A stretch of DNA of 5,929 bases from an uncultured Lachnospiraceae bacterium (GCA_947175845.1 CAMWOK010000200.1:1-5929), one strand, 5' to 3'; numbered from the stretch's first letter, positions 1-5,779 are shown. Notes: generated by a model not told the origin, from the letters alone. A program made the numbers and translations.

Positions 1-1
1 G

Positions 2-430
2 CTGGGGGCAGGCTCTATTCTGGGCTCGGGGCAGCAGATTAAGGGGCTGACCTCTGCGGCGAGCATCTGGACCTGCGCGTGTATCGGGCTTGCGGTGGGC
101 ATTGGATTTCTCGACGGCGCGGTGATCCTCACGGCGGTGTGGCTTGCGGGCGTGCATCTGGTTCCGGTCATCGAGGGCAGAGTGTACAGATACTCGCGCT
201 ACCAGACACTCTATTTGGAGGTTGAGGACGGCAGGGCCATCACGAATGTGTCACGCCAGCTCAAGGAGGACAACTGTTTTGTGGACAGCTTTCACGTCGA
301 TAAGCCCAAGGCGAAGGGGCAGCATTTTCAGATTGTCGTGACGTTTCGTCTGCCGCGGAAGGTGTCCAGGGAGGAATATCTGGGGGTTTTACAGAGGTTG
401 AAGGGCGTTTTGTATGTGGATGAGATATAA
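2..430 (+). CDS. MgtC/SapB family membrane protein, 3' part (5' end outside window)
   Basis: The reading frame is open from base 2, so 142 C-terminal residues are visible and the start lies upstream. The GTG at 95 is internal, because the family sequence continues upstream of it. Visible residues 2-34 carry the MgtC/SapB hallmark: a GAGSIL segment, then IKGLTSAASIW, then a glycine-rich GLAVGIGF segment. A hydrophobic stretch at about visible residues 22-50 is the last membrane helix or two. The remaining ~90 residues are a soluble alpha/beta tail resembling the ACT-like C-terminal domain of MgtC. Family members are inner-membrane proteins of about 220-240 residues; in pathogens MgtC aids survival in low magnesium and binds ATP synthase, but in gut clostridia the role is unknown. 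A 34-bp gap with a weak CCTTA/TAAGG hairpin separates it from the next gene, so co-transcription is possible. Family call is firm, function is not. Confidence 0.88.
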   Translation: MGAGSILGSGQQIKGLTSAASIWTCACIGLAVGIGFLDGAVILTAVWLAGVHLVPVIEGRVYRYSRYQTLYLEVEDGRAITNVSRQLKEDNCFVDSFHVDKPKAKGQHFQIVVTFRLPRKVSREEYLGVLQRLKGVLYVDEI

Positions 431-464
431 GAGTTCCTTAAATGAGTAAGGCGGGGAGAAAAGA

Positions 465-659
465 ATGGAAGAGATGAATCACGGGTATTTTGAGGAGGCA
501 TTGTCAAACTTTACGAAGGATTTCGCCTACGGCGGCGCGATCCGGCATCTGGTGGATCACGGGTACACGGTGGACCGGATCATCAGGGAATTTCATTATC
601 CGATATCGCGCGGGGCGATCGAGAAGATTGTGAACGAGTATTTGGCGTCTAAAAAATAG
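465..659 (+). CDS. Small uncharacterised protein, possible helix-turn-helix
   Basis: This is a 64-residue protein that I cannot assign to a named family. Its start is supported by GGGGAG at 453-458, six bases before the ATG; a second in-frame ATG at 474 is less well placed. There is no signal peptide or membrane segment. Residues 1-20 are acidic and aromatic. Residues 24-60 look like three short helices, and the part from about residue 35 (TVDRIIREF, then PISRGAIEKIVNEYL) has the spacing of a helix-turn-helix in which the second helix starts after a PISR turn. That suggests nucleic-acid binding or a protein-docking domain, but this is pattern reading only. Codon use matches the neighbours and it follows the mgtC-family gene by 34 bp, so it is probably a real gene in the same transcript. 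Confidence 0.72.
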   Translation: MEEMNHGYFEEALSNFTKDFAYGGAIRHLVDHGYTVDRIIREFHYPISRGAIEKIVNEYLASKK

Positions 660-788
660 TGTCTGAAATATGGGCGCTGACTTCCATCTGCCTGCTTTAG
701 CAGGCGTACGAATCAGGACCATAATGCAGCAGGATGAAAACAGCGCAACAGATGTGGCGAAACTATTATAATTTCGGGAGGAATCCAG

Positions 789-1346
789 ATGGCACTGACA
801 CAGTTTCAGAAGCTTGAATTGAACAAACGGGTGGACAAAATCTTTCACGCGCCCACGAACGCACCGGCGGGCGGACACCAGCCGGAGATCGCATTTGTGA
901 CGCCAATGTCAGGTGACAGGGCGTTTCTTCACAGTTCGGTGAAGGACGCCGCGGCATCCCTTAAGGCGCACGACAGGATGTTTCAGAATATGCGCAGCAA
1001 TATGGTGTACTGGGGAGCTGACAAAATCACCTCAAAAGTGACACCAATGTCATTTATCCTGATGGGGCGGGCGTTTGAGGACGCGGTGGATCAGGCGGCG
1101 TCCGATGTGGATAAGTTTCCGCATTTTGAGGCGCTCTGTGCATATCTGAAGCTGTATCATGCCAGATGCCGCTGTATTCTTGTCTTTGTGGACAGCACCT
1201 GCGCAAAACTTGAAGCGCGGGGATATGACATTGCTGACACTGCGGCGGCGAAGCAGCATCTCAACCCATTTCTCAAGTATCGTCTGCTCATCGTGGCGAG
1301 GGATAAAATGATAACGGGAAGTGAGCTGATGATGCGGCTCTTATAA
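789..1346 (+). CDS. Uncharacterised soluble protein, 185 residues
   Basis: I do not recognise this protein. The start is well supported: GGGAGG at 776-781 lies seven bases before the ATG. It has no signal peptide and no membrane segment, so it is likely cytoplasmic. The N-terminal 60 residues are mostly polar with a Gly/Pro/Ala-rich stretch at 21-30. Two hydrophobic beta-like strands, around residues 129-135 (CILVFVD) and 165-170 (RLLIVA), follow a helical middle (about 95-125); this looks like an alpha/beta fold, possibly a partial Rossmann-like sheet. Five cysteines are scattered (117, 127, 129, 138 among them) without a clear CxxC metal motif. It lies 129 bp after the 64-residue gene, with no convincing terminator between them, so it may share that transcript. 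Function unknown. Confidence 0.8.
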   Translation: MALTQFQKLELNKRVDKIFHAPTNAPAGGHQPEIAFVTPMSGDRAFLHSSVKDAAASLKAHDRMFQNMRSNMVYWGADKITSKVTPMSFILMGRAFEDAVDQAASDVDKFPHFEALCAYLKLYHARCRCILVFVDSTCAKLEARGYDIADTAAAKQHLNPFLKYRLLIVARDKMITGSELMMRLL

Positions 1347-1433
1347 CGTACGGGAAGCTGTGCGGGCAGAGGAGCCGGACTGATTCTGACAGCGCTGCTG
1401 TCTTAAAAAACAATAGCGGTGCAGATGTGTATA

Positions 1434-1442
1434 TGGTATGAT
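1434..1442 (+). promoter_or_regulatory. Extended -10 promoter candidate for the ROK regulator gene
   Basis: TGGTATGAT fits the TGn-TATAAT extended -10 pattern with five of six matches in the hexamer (TATGAT, 1437-1442). No good -35 is seen at 17 bp upstream, which extended -10 promoters tolerate. The predicted start near 1449 gives a leader of about 64 bases to the ATG at 1513. This argues against translation starting at the ATG at 1438, which lies inside the hexamer. Confidence 0.45.
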
Positions 1443-1479
1443 AAAAATTGTACAGGTTATTGCTGCACAGTTTGTGAAC

Positions 1480-1494
1480 TACTTTTACAAAGTA
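1480..1494 (+). promoter_or_regulatory. Candidate operator, palindrome TACTTT-TAC-AAAGTA
   Basis: A perfect inverted repeat with 6-bp arms and a 3-bp centre lies between the predicted transcription start and the ribosome site (AGGAG at 1496-1500) of the ROK regulator. ROK repressors such as XylR and NagC usually bind palindromes near their own promoters, so an autoregulatory site is a reasonable inference. The core ACTTTTACA recurs at 2842-2850 ahead of the dehydrogenase gene. Confidence 0.45.
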
Positions 1495-1495
1495 C

Positions 1496-1500
1496 AGGAG
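1496..1500 (+). promoter_or_regulatory. Ribosome site that decides the ROK gene start
   Basis: AGGAG lies 12 bases before the ATG at 1513, which is longer than the usual 6-9. It is the only Shine-Dalgarno-like sequence near either possible start; none precedes the ATG at 1438. An 8-bp palindrome, GCGATCGC (1504-1511), fills the spacer and may shorten the effective distance by local folding. Confidence 0.5.
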
Positions 1501-1512
1501 ATTGCGATCGCG

Positions 1513-2631
1513 ATGGAAAAGAAAAAGATAACCAATATAGAGGTAAAGCGAAAGAACCGGAATGATGTGTTCCGGTATATCTGCAAAAATGGGATGGTGT
1601 CAAACCCGGATATCTCCTACGCCCTGAAGATGAGCCTTCCGACAGCGACCCAGATTACGAAGGAACTGATCGAGGAAGGGCTTGTGGAGGAGCGCGGCGC
1701 GTTGGAGTCCACAGGGGGAAGACGGGCGAAGGCGCTGGCGGTGTCGGAGCATGTGGGTTCTGCAGTCGGTCTGGACATCACAAAAAACCACATCAGCCTG
1801 GTTCTCACCAATCCGGCTGGCAGGATTTTGAAATACGAGCGCATTTTTCTGCCCTACAGGGCAGGGGAGGAGTACTACCGGGAAGTGAATGACAGGCTGG
1901 AAACTTTTCTGGACGAGAGCGGGTGCGGCCGGCAGGAGATTCTGGGAATCGGCATCTCGTTTCCGGGAATTATCGATCTGGATAACGAGCTGGTTGCCGA
2001 CTCGCATGTGCTGGGCGTGAAGTCCCTGCCATTTGCCTCTGTGAGCAAGTTCTTTGCCTATCCCTGCCATTTCCTGAATGACGCAAATGCGGGTGCTTAC
2101 GCGGAGGGGATTCAGTCGGAGAGCATGGAGCGGTTTTTTTACCTGTCGCTGAGCAATACGGTAGGGGGGGCAGTGTACAGCGGCGGCAGGCTCGAGCAGG
2201 GCAGAAATTTCCGCTGCGGGGAGGCGGGGCACATGACTATTGTGCCGGACGGCGAAATCTGTTACTGCGGGAAGCGGGGCTGTCTGGATGCGTACTGCAG
2301 TGCGAAGTGCCTCTCAGACGGAAAGCCTGAGGATTTTTTTGAGCGGCTGGAAAGGGCAGAGCAGGAGGCAGTGCGGCTGTGGAACCGGTACACGACGTAT
2401 CTTGCGATTGCGGTCAACAATATCCATATGGTTCTCGACTGTGATGTTGTTCTTGGAGGGTATGTGGGGAGCTGCATGGGTGCGCGCATTGCGGATATAC
2501 GCCGCAAGGTATCGGAGAGAAATACCTTTGCGGAGGACGGTTGTTTTGTGAGATCCTGCCGGCACAAGACGGGGGCAGCGGCGCTGGGAGCCTCGCTGAA
2601 AATAATCGAACGCTTTTTGGAGCAGGTGTGA
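1513..2631 (+). CDS. ROK-family transcriptional regulator (XylR/NagC type)
   Basis: This 372-residue protein has the ROK regulator layout: an N-terminal winged helix-turn-helix (about residues 14-70, recognition helix near 43-55, PTATQITKELIEEG) and a C-terminal sugar-kinase-like domain. In the latter one sees GLDITKNHISLVL (86-98) in the phosphate-binding position, GISFPG (147-152), NDANAGAYAE (189-198), and the ROK zinc motif with His240, Cys250, Cys252 and Cys257. The acid ending the CGxxGCxE motif is Asp259, not the usual Glu. The start at 1513 is preferred over the in-frame ATG at 1438: a ribosome site precedes it, the extra 25 residues are unlike ROK N-termini, and a promoter overlaps 1438. 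It probably represses the dehydrogenase-symporter pair downstream and is relieved by a sugar or polyol. The family is sure; the inducer is unknown. Confidence 0.93.
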   Translation: MEKKKITNIEVKRKNRNDVFRYICKNGMVSNPDISYALKMSLPTATQITKELIEEGLVEERGALESTGGRRAKALAVSEHVGSAVGLDITKNHISLVLTNPAGRILKYERIFLPYRAGEEYYREVNDRLETFLDESGCGRQEILGIGISFPGIIDLDNELVADSHVLGVKSLPFASVSKFFAYPCHFLNDANAGAYAEGIQSESMERFFYLSLSNTVGGAVYSGGRLEQGRNFRCGEAGHMTIVPDGEICYCGKRGCLDAYCSAKCLSDGKPEDFFERLERAEQEAVRLWNRYTTYLAIAVNNIHMVLDCDVVLGGYVGSCMGARIADIRRKVSERNTFAEDGCFVRSCRHKTGAAALGASLKIIERFLEQV

Positions 2632-2650
2632 TTGCACCATGATGCATGTG

Positions 2651-2679
2651 GAGATTCCGAAAATGGAGTCTCTTTTTTT
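2651..2679 (+). terminator. Intrinsic terminator after the ROK regulator
   Basis: GAGATTCC (2651-2658) pairs with GGAGTCTC (2665-2672), eight pairs including one G-U, around the loop GAAAAT, followed directly by seven Ts (2673-2679). It starts 19 bp after the regulator stop codon. It separates the regulator transcript from the dehydrogenase operon, which has its own promoter. Confidence 0.88.
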
Positions 2680-2769
2680 GTGCGCGCGGCGCAGTTGTAT
2701 ATTTTTCATAAAAGCAGTCAAGGCGTTTTAAGGAAAACGACGAAAACAGAAGTATTTGTAAAAAAGACA

Positions 2770-2798
2770 TTGACAGAAGGGATACCTGACTATAAAAT
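2770..2798 (+). promoter_or_regulatory. Sigma-A type promoter of the dehydrogenase-symporter operon
   Basis: A perfect -35 TTGACA (2770-2775) is followed after 17 bp by TAAAAT (2793-2798, five of six matches). The overlapping TATAAA at 2791 gives a 15-bp spacer and is a less likely choice. The predicted start near 2805 leaves a leader of about 86 bases. AT-rich sequence lies around and after it. Confidence 0.75.
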
Positions 2799-2823
2799 GA
2801 AATACATAATAAAACTATTTAAT

Positions 2824-2850
2824 AAAGTATTAACTAAAGTAACTTTTACA
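2824..2850 (+). promoter_or_regulatory. Candidate ROK operator region with three AAAGT/ACTTT half-sites
   Basis: AAAGT occurs at 2824-2828 and 2836-2840 (12 bp apart), and ACTTT at 2842-2846; the last two form an inverted pair around one base. ACTTTTACA at 2842-2850 is identical to the core of the palindrome before the ROK gene. The cluster begins about 20 bp after the predicted transcription start, a position where a bound repressor could block initiation or elongation. Binding by the neighbouring ROK protein is inference. Confidence 0.4.
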
Positions 2851-2890
2851 CAAAACCAACAGTTTTTCAGGAGAGAAGGAGGAACATATC

Positions 2891-3940
2891 ATGGAAGGAA
2901 AAATGAAAACGGCGGTTATGCTGGGGATTGGACAGATGGGATTTGAGGAGCGCGATATCCCGAAGCCAAAGGACAACGAGGTGCTTGTGAAGCTGGAATA
3001 TGTGGGCATCTGCGGCAGTGACCTGCACTATTATGAGACAGGGGCGATCGGAGATTATGTGGTGAAGCCGCCCTTTGTGCTCGGGCATGAGCCGGGAGGG
3101 ACGGTCGTGGAGACCGGCAAGGATGTAAAGCATCTGAAAGTGGGCGACAGGGTTGCGCTGGAACCGGGAAAAACCTGCGGGCACTGTGCATTCTGCAGGA
3201 CAGGGAATTACAACCTCTGCCCGGATGTCGTCTTTTTTGCGACACCGCCCGTGGACGGGGTGTTTCAGGAGTATGTGGCACATGAGGCAGACCTGTGCTT
3301 TAAGCTGCCGGACAATGTGAGCACGCTGGAAGGCGCCCTGATCGAGCCGCTGGCAGTGGGATTCCATGCCGCCATGCAGGGAGGCGCAAGAGCAGGGCAG
3401 ACCGCGGTTGTCATGGGTGCGGGCTGCATCGGCCTTGTGACGATGATGGCGCTAAAGGCGATGGGCGTGTCGAAGGTCTATGTGGTGGATATCATGGAAA
3501 AGCGTCTTCAGAAAGCGTTGGAGCTGGGGGCGGACGGCGTGATCAACGCGAAAGAGACAGACGCGGTGGAGGAAGTAAACAGACTGACACAAGGCAGGGG
3601 CTGTGACCTCGCCGTGGAGACTGCAGGCACGCAGACGACGACGGTCCAGACGATCCACATGACGAAAAAGGGCGCTGTGATCGTGCTGGTAGGCTACAGC
3701 AAAAGCGGTGAGATGACACTGCCCATGAGCCTTGCGCTGGACAAGGAGCTGACGTTCAAGACAGTGTTCCGCTACCGCCATATCTATCCGATGGCGATCG
3801 AGGCAGTTGCGTCGGGAAAGGTGAATCTCAAAGGCATTGTGACCGACGTGTTTGACCTCGATGAGGCGCAGAAGGCGATGGATTACAGCGTGAACAATAA
3901 GGCAGACATTGTAAAAGCAGTGATACGCATTGCAGAGTGA
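2891..3940 (+). CDS. Zinc-dependent polyol dehydrogenase (sorbitol/xylitol dehydrogenase-like)
   Basis: This is a full-length (349-residue) medium-chain dehydrogenase. It should oxidise a polyol such as sorbitol, xylitol, iditol or arabitol to the ketose with NAD+, in the cytoplasm. Catalytic zinc residues are visible: Cys41 (in GICGSD), His66-Glu67 (GHE) and Glu152 (IEPLAVG). All four structural-zinc cysteines are present (96, 99, 102, 110). HYYETG at 46-51 is typical of the sorbitol/xylitol dehydrogenase branch. The nucleotide fold has GAGCIG at 176-181 and Asp200 at the end of the second strand, which favours NAD over NADP. Start: AAGGAGG at 2876-2882, eight bases before the ATG; the in-frame ATG at 2903 is less well placed. 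It is the first gene of an operon with the symporter 22 bp behind. The exact substrate cannot be read from the sequence; threonine dehydrogenase-like activity is a less likely alternative. Confidence 0.9.
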   Translation: MEGKMKTAVMLGIGQMGFEERDIPKPKDNEVLVKLEYVGICGSDLHYYETGAIGDYVVKPPFVLGHEPGGTVVETGKDVKHLKVGDRVALEPGKTCGHCAFCRTGNYNLCPDVVFFATPPVDGVFQEYVAHEADLCFKLPDNVSTLEGALIEPLAVGFHAAMQGGARAGQTAVVMGAGCIGLVTMMALKAMGVSKVYVVDIMEKRLQKALELGADGVINAKETDAVEEVNRLTQGRGCDLAVETAGTQTTTVQTIHMTKKGAVIVLVGYSKSGEMTLPMSLALDKELTFKTVFRYRHIYPMAIEAVASGKVNLKGIVTDVFDLDEAQKAMDYSVNNKADIVKAVIRIAE

Positions 3941-3951
3941 TCGGGCGGGAT

Positions 3952-3956
3952 GGAGG
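3952..3956 (+). promoter_or_regulatory. Ribosome site that decides the symporter start
   Basis: GGAGG lies six bases before the ATG at 3963. This favours that ATG over an in-frame TTG at 3930, which would overlap the dehydrogenase gene and has no ribosome site. Confidence 0.75.
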
Positions 3957-3962
3957 ATTGCG

Positions 3963-5339
3963 ATGGAACAGAAAAATACGGATGTCAAAGTGTCATTAAT
4001 CAGTAAAATCGCTTATGGCATGGGCGATGTGGGATGCAATTTCAGCTGGATGTTTGTCGGAAATTTCCTGATGATATTTTATACGGATGTCTTTGGAATC
4101 GGGATGAGTGCAGTCGCAGGGCTGATGCTGTTCTCTAGGTTCTGGGATGCGATCAATGACCCGGTGATCGGCGGCCTGAGCGACAAGACACACACGAGAT
4201 GGGGGCGTTACCGCCCCTGGCTTCTGGTCGCGGCGCCGCTGACTGCGCTTGTGCTGATGCTGACCTTCTGGGCGCACCCGGACTGGCCGTCCACAGCAAA
4301 AATTATCTATATGGCTGTGACGTACTGCATCCTGGTGCTGGGGTACACCTGCGTCAACATCCCTTATGGCACACTGTGCGGCGCAATGACGCAGAACATA
4401 GAAGAGCGGGCGAAGATCAACACATTCCGATCGGTGAGCGCGATGGTTGCCATCGGGATTATCAACATTGTAACCGTGCCGCTTATCGCGGCGCTTGGCG
4501 GAGGAAATGACAAGCGGGGATATCTGCTGATTGCCATCCTGTACGGATGCATTTTTGCAGCGTGCCATATTTTCTGCTTTGCAAAGACAAAGGAAGTTGT
4601 GAAGGTGCCGGAGAAAGAGAAAACTTCCCTGAAAGTACAGCTGACCTCCGTTGCCAGAAACAGGCCTTATATGATCGCAGTGGCGGGACAATTTCTGTTT
4701 GGCATAACGCTCTATGGCAGAAATGCGGACGCACTGTACTACTTTACATACGTGGAGGGAAATCAGGCGCTGTTTAGCACGTACTCGCTTTTTATCATCC
4801 TTCCTTCGATTGTCGGTGCGGCCTGCTTTCCGGTGGTGTTTCGTTTGACAAACAACAAAGGGCGCTCGGCTTCCATCTTTGCGCTGCTGACGGGAATCAG
4901 CATGTTCTGTATGTACTTTTTTACGGCCAGTCAGTCGCCGGTGCCTTTTTATCTGTTTTCGTGCCTGGCACAATTTTTCTTCTCAGGATTCAACACGGCG
5001 ATCTATGCGATCGTGCCGGACTGCGTGGAGTACGGGGAATGGAAGACCGGACTGCGCAATGACGGTTTTCAGTATGCGTTTATCTCGCTGGGCAACAAGA
5101 TCGGGATGGCGATTGGGACGTCTGCCCTGGCGGGCGTCCTGGGAAGTCTCGGCTATATCGCAAACCAGCAGCAGAATCCGGCTGTGTGCGCGGTGATTAA
5201 ACATTCGTTTACGACTGTGCCCGGTGTACTGTGGATTGTCACGGCTGCAGTTCTGTATTTTTACCGTCTGAATAAGAAAGCCTATAACAGGATTGTGCAG
5301 GAAATCCAGGACAGAAAAGCGTGCGCAGCGAACAGGTGA
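3963..5339 (+). CDS. GPH-family sugar:cation symporter (MelB-like, major facilitator superfamily)
   Basis: The 458-residue protein is a full-length polytopic membrane transporter with about twelve predicted helices and a charged central cytoplasmic loop (about residues 207-228, KTKEVVKVPEKEK). GPH-family signatures are plain: Asp62 and Asp66 in FWDAINDP, matching the cation-binding aspartates 55 and 59 of MelB; the following loop SDKTHTRWGRYRPW (73-86); NIPYGTL (132-138); and DCVEYGEWKTGLR (353-365). Such proteins bring in glycosides, pentoses, hexuronides or polyols with Na+ or H+. Being 22 bp behind a polyol dehydrogenase, it most likely imports that enzyme's substrate unphosphorylated; a glycoside is also possible, but no glycosidase is seen. 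No convincing terminator follows: the best is a 4-bp ACGC/GCGT stem before five Ts at 5339-5359. Start choice: ATG at 3963 with GGAGG six bases upstream. Confidence 0.92.
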   Translation: MEQKNTDVKVSLISKIAYGMGDVGCNFSWMFVGNFLMIFYTDVFGIGMSAVAGLMLFSRFWDAINDPVIGGLSDKTHTRWGRYRPWLLVAAPLTALVLMLTFWAHPDWPSTAKIIYMAVTYCILVLGYTCVNIPYGTLCGAMTQNIEERAKINTFRSVSAMVAIGIINIVTVPLIAALGGGNDKRGYLLIAILYGCIFAACHIFCFAKTKEVVKVPEKEKTSLKVQLTSVARNRPYMIAVAGQFLFGITLYGRNADALYYFTYVEGNQALFSTYSLFIILPSIVGAACFPVVFRLTNNKGRSASIFALLTGISMFCMYFFTASQSPVPFYLFSCLAQFFFSGFNTAIYAIVPDCVEYGEWKTGLRNDGFQYAFISLGNKIGMAIGTSALAGVLGSLGYIANQQQNPAVCAVIKHSFTTVPGVLWIVTAAVLYFYRLNKKAYNRIVQEIQDRKACAANR

Positions 5340-5440
5340 CGCGGGCTTGATGCGTTTTTGCGTGGGAAGGCCATGGAACTTATTTTTACTAAATGTAAAA
5401 TTTTGAAACTGTAAATTAACATTTTGTACCAAAAAAGTCA

Positions 5441-5469
5441 TTTACATTTCTGGATATTTATATGATAAT
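5441..5469 (+). promoter_or_regulatory. Promoter candidate whose -10 overlaps the miniature element's target site
   Basis: TTTACA (5441-5446) and GATAAT (5464-5469) are each five of six matches to consensus, with an exact 17-bp spacer and AT-rich sequence upstream. The predicted start, near 5476, falls in the first bases of the inserted element. The last four bases of the -10 belong to the left copy of the 8-bp direct repeat. The promoter therefore survives insertion, but its transcript now begins in the element. It would point towards the gene at the right edge. Confidence 0.5.
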
Positions 5470-5473
5470 GTTT
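5466..5473 (+). repeat. Left copy of 8-bp target-site duplication (TAATGTTT)
   Basis: TAATGTTT directly abuts the left terminal inverted repeat and is repeated exactly beside the right one at 5661-5668. Confidence 0.85.
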
Positions 5474-5489
5474 GTAACAGTTCAGCCAT
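5474..5489 (+). repeat. Left terminal inverted repeat of the miniature element
   Basis: GTAACAGTTCAGCCAT is exactly complementary, in reverse, to 5645-5660. Confidence 0.9.
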
Positions 5490-5644
5490 GCAAAATTGGA
5501 TATGCAAAATACTGTTGGGAGCTTGCTCACATAAGGCATTTTGCATATTCAATTTTATAGGGCTGACGCCCGACATGAAATAAGTTGTCGGCAATCGCTA
5601 AAATTAATTGTCAGATCGTACAATCCGACAACTTATGAATGGTT

Positions 5645-5660
5645 ATGGCTGAACTGTTAC
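5645..5660 (-). repeat. Right terminal inverted repeat of the miniature element
   Basis: ATGGCTGAACTGTTAC is the exact reverse complement of the left end at 5474-5489, and the 8-bp direct repeat follows immediately. Confidence 0.9.
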
Positions 5661-5668
5661 TAATGTTT
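5661..5668 (+). repeat. Right copy of 8-bp target-site duplication (TAATGTTT)
   Basis: This is identical to 5466-5473. Removing the element and one copy restores a continuous spacer in which TAATGTTT runs into ACATGAATTTTGCG. Confidence 0.85.
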
Positions 5669-5730
5669 ACATGAATTTTGCGTTAAACATTGACATATTG
5701 ATAGTTAGTGCAGGTTACACAGGTAGTTGT

Positions 5731-5740
5731 TAAACGTTTA
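5731..5740. promoter_or_regulatory. Candidate LacI-family operator (TAAACGTTTA)
   Basis: A perfect 10-bp palindrome with a central CG has the form of many LacI-family operators. It is a poor match to the CcpA cre consensus in its outer bases. It lies 40 bp upstream of the -35 of the promoter at 5780 and just past a TTGACA at 5690, so it could control either. No LacI-type regulator gene is in the window. Confidence 0.35.
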
Positions 5741-5779
5741 TTCAGTTTATGCTGGAACCGCCAAGTGTTGCCAGCTTCC

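Larger units (their letters stand above)
5474..5660. mobile_element. Miniature inverted-repeat element (MITE), 187 bp, probably IS66-type
   Basis: The ends are a perfect 16-bp inverted repeat: GTAACAGTTCAGCCAT at 5474-5489 and its complement at 5645-5660. A perfect 8-bp direct repeat abuts both ends, so insertion of a unit is directly visible. There is no reading frame for a transposase, so it must be moved in trans. IS66-family elements typically begin with GTAA and duplicate 8 bp, which makes that family the best candidate source; this is from general knowledge and no parent copy is in the window. Inside are three hairpins: 5492-5510 with 5538-5556 (19 pairs, one G-U); GGGC-TGAC-GCCC at 5560-5571; and 5580-5591 with 5625-5636 (12 perfect pairs). 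With the ends paired, the whole unit folds as a cloverleaf. Confidence 0.85.

Noticed and set aside
690..705. GCCTGC-TTTA-GCAGGC hairpin between the 64- and 185-residue genes.
   Set aside because: No T tract follows, so it is not a convincing terminator; a 6-bp stem may be chance.
767..772. A perfect TATAAT before the 185-residue gene.
   Set aside because: The transcription start it predicts would fall in the ribosome site at 776-781, and there is no -35 at 17 bp upstream.
1388..1402. GACAGC-GCT-GCTGTC hairpin after the 185-residue gene.
   Set aside because: It is followed by TT and then six As, not a T run; the opposite strand lacks a T tract on the exit side too. It may only weakly end transcription.
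2718..2731. cre-like sequence TCAAGGCGTTTTAA upstream of the dehydrogenase promoter.
   Set aside because: It has three mismatches to TGAAARCGYTTTCW, including the conserved second G; too weak to claim CcpA control.
2632..2946. 104-codon open frame between the ROK and dehydrogenase genes.
   Set aside because: It spans a terminator, a strong promoter and the start of the dehydrogenase gene in another frame, and has no ribosome site.
3930..3962. Upstream TTG start for the symporter.
   Set aside because: It overlaps the dehydrogenase and lacks a ribosome site; the added residues are not like a transporter N-terminus.
3996..4973. A 325-codon open frame on the minus strand opposite the symporter.
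   Set aside because: Its product is rich in Arg, His and Gln with no recognisable domain, lies antisense to a clear gene, and is a by-product of that gene's codon pattern. The minus-strand frame at 1600-2232 is rejected for the same reason.
5339..5359. ACGC/GCGT stem followed by five Ts after the symporter.
   Set aside because: A 4-bp stem with a 9-base loop is too weak to call a terminator.
5690..5720. TTGACA at 5690-5695 as a promoter for the right-edge gene.
   Set aside because: The only -10-like sequences (GTTACA at 18 bp, TTACAC at 19 bp) are poor; the 5780-5808 pair is better.
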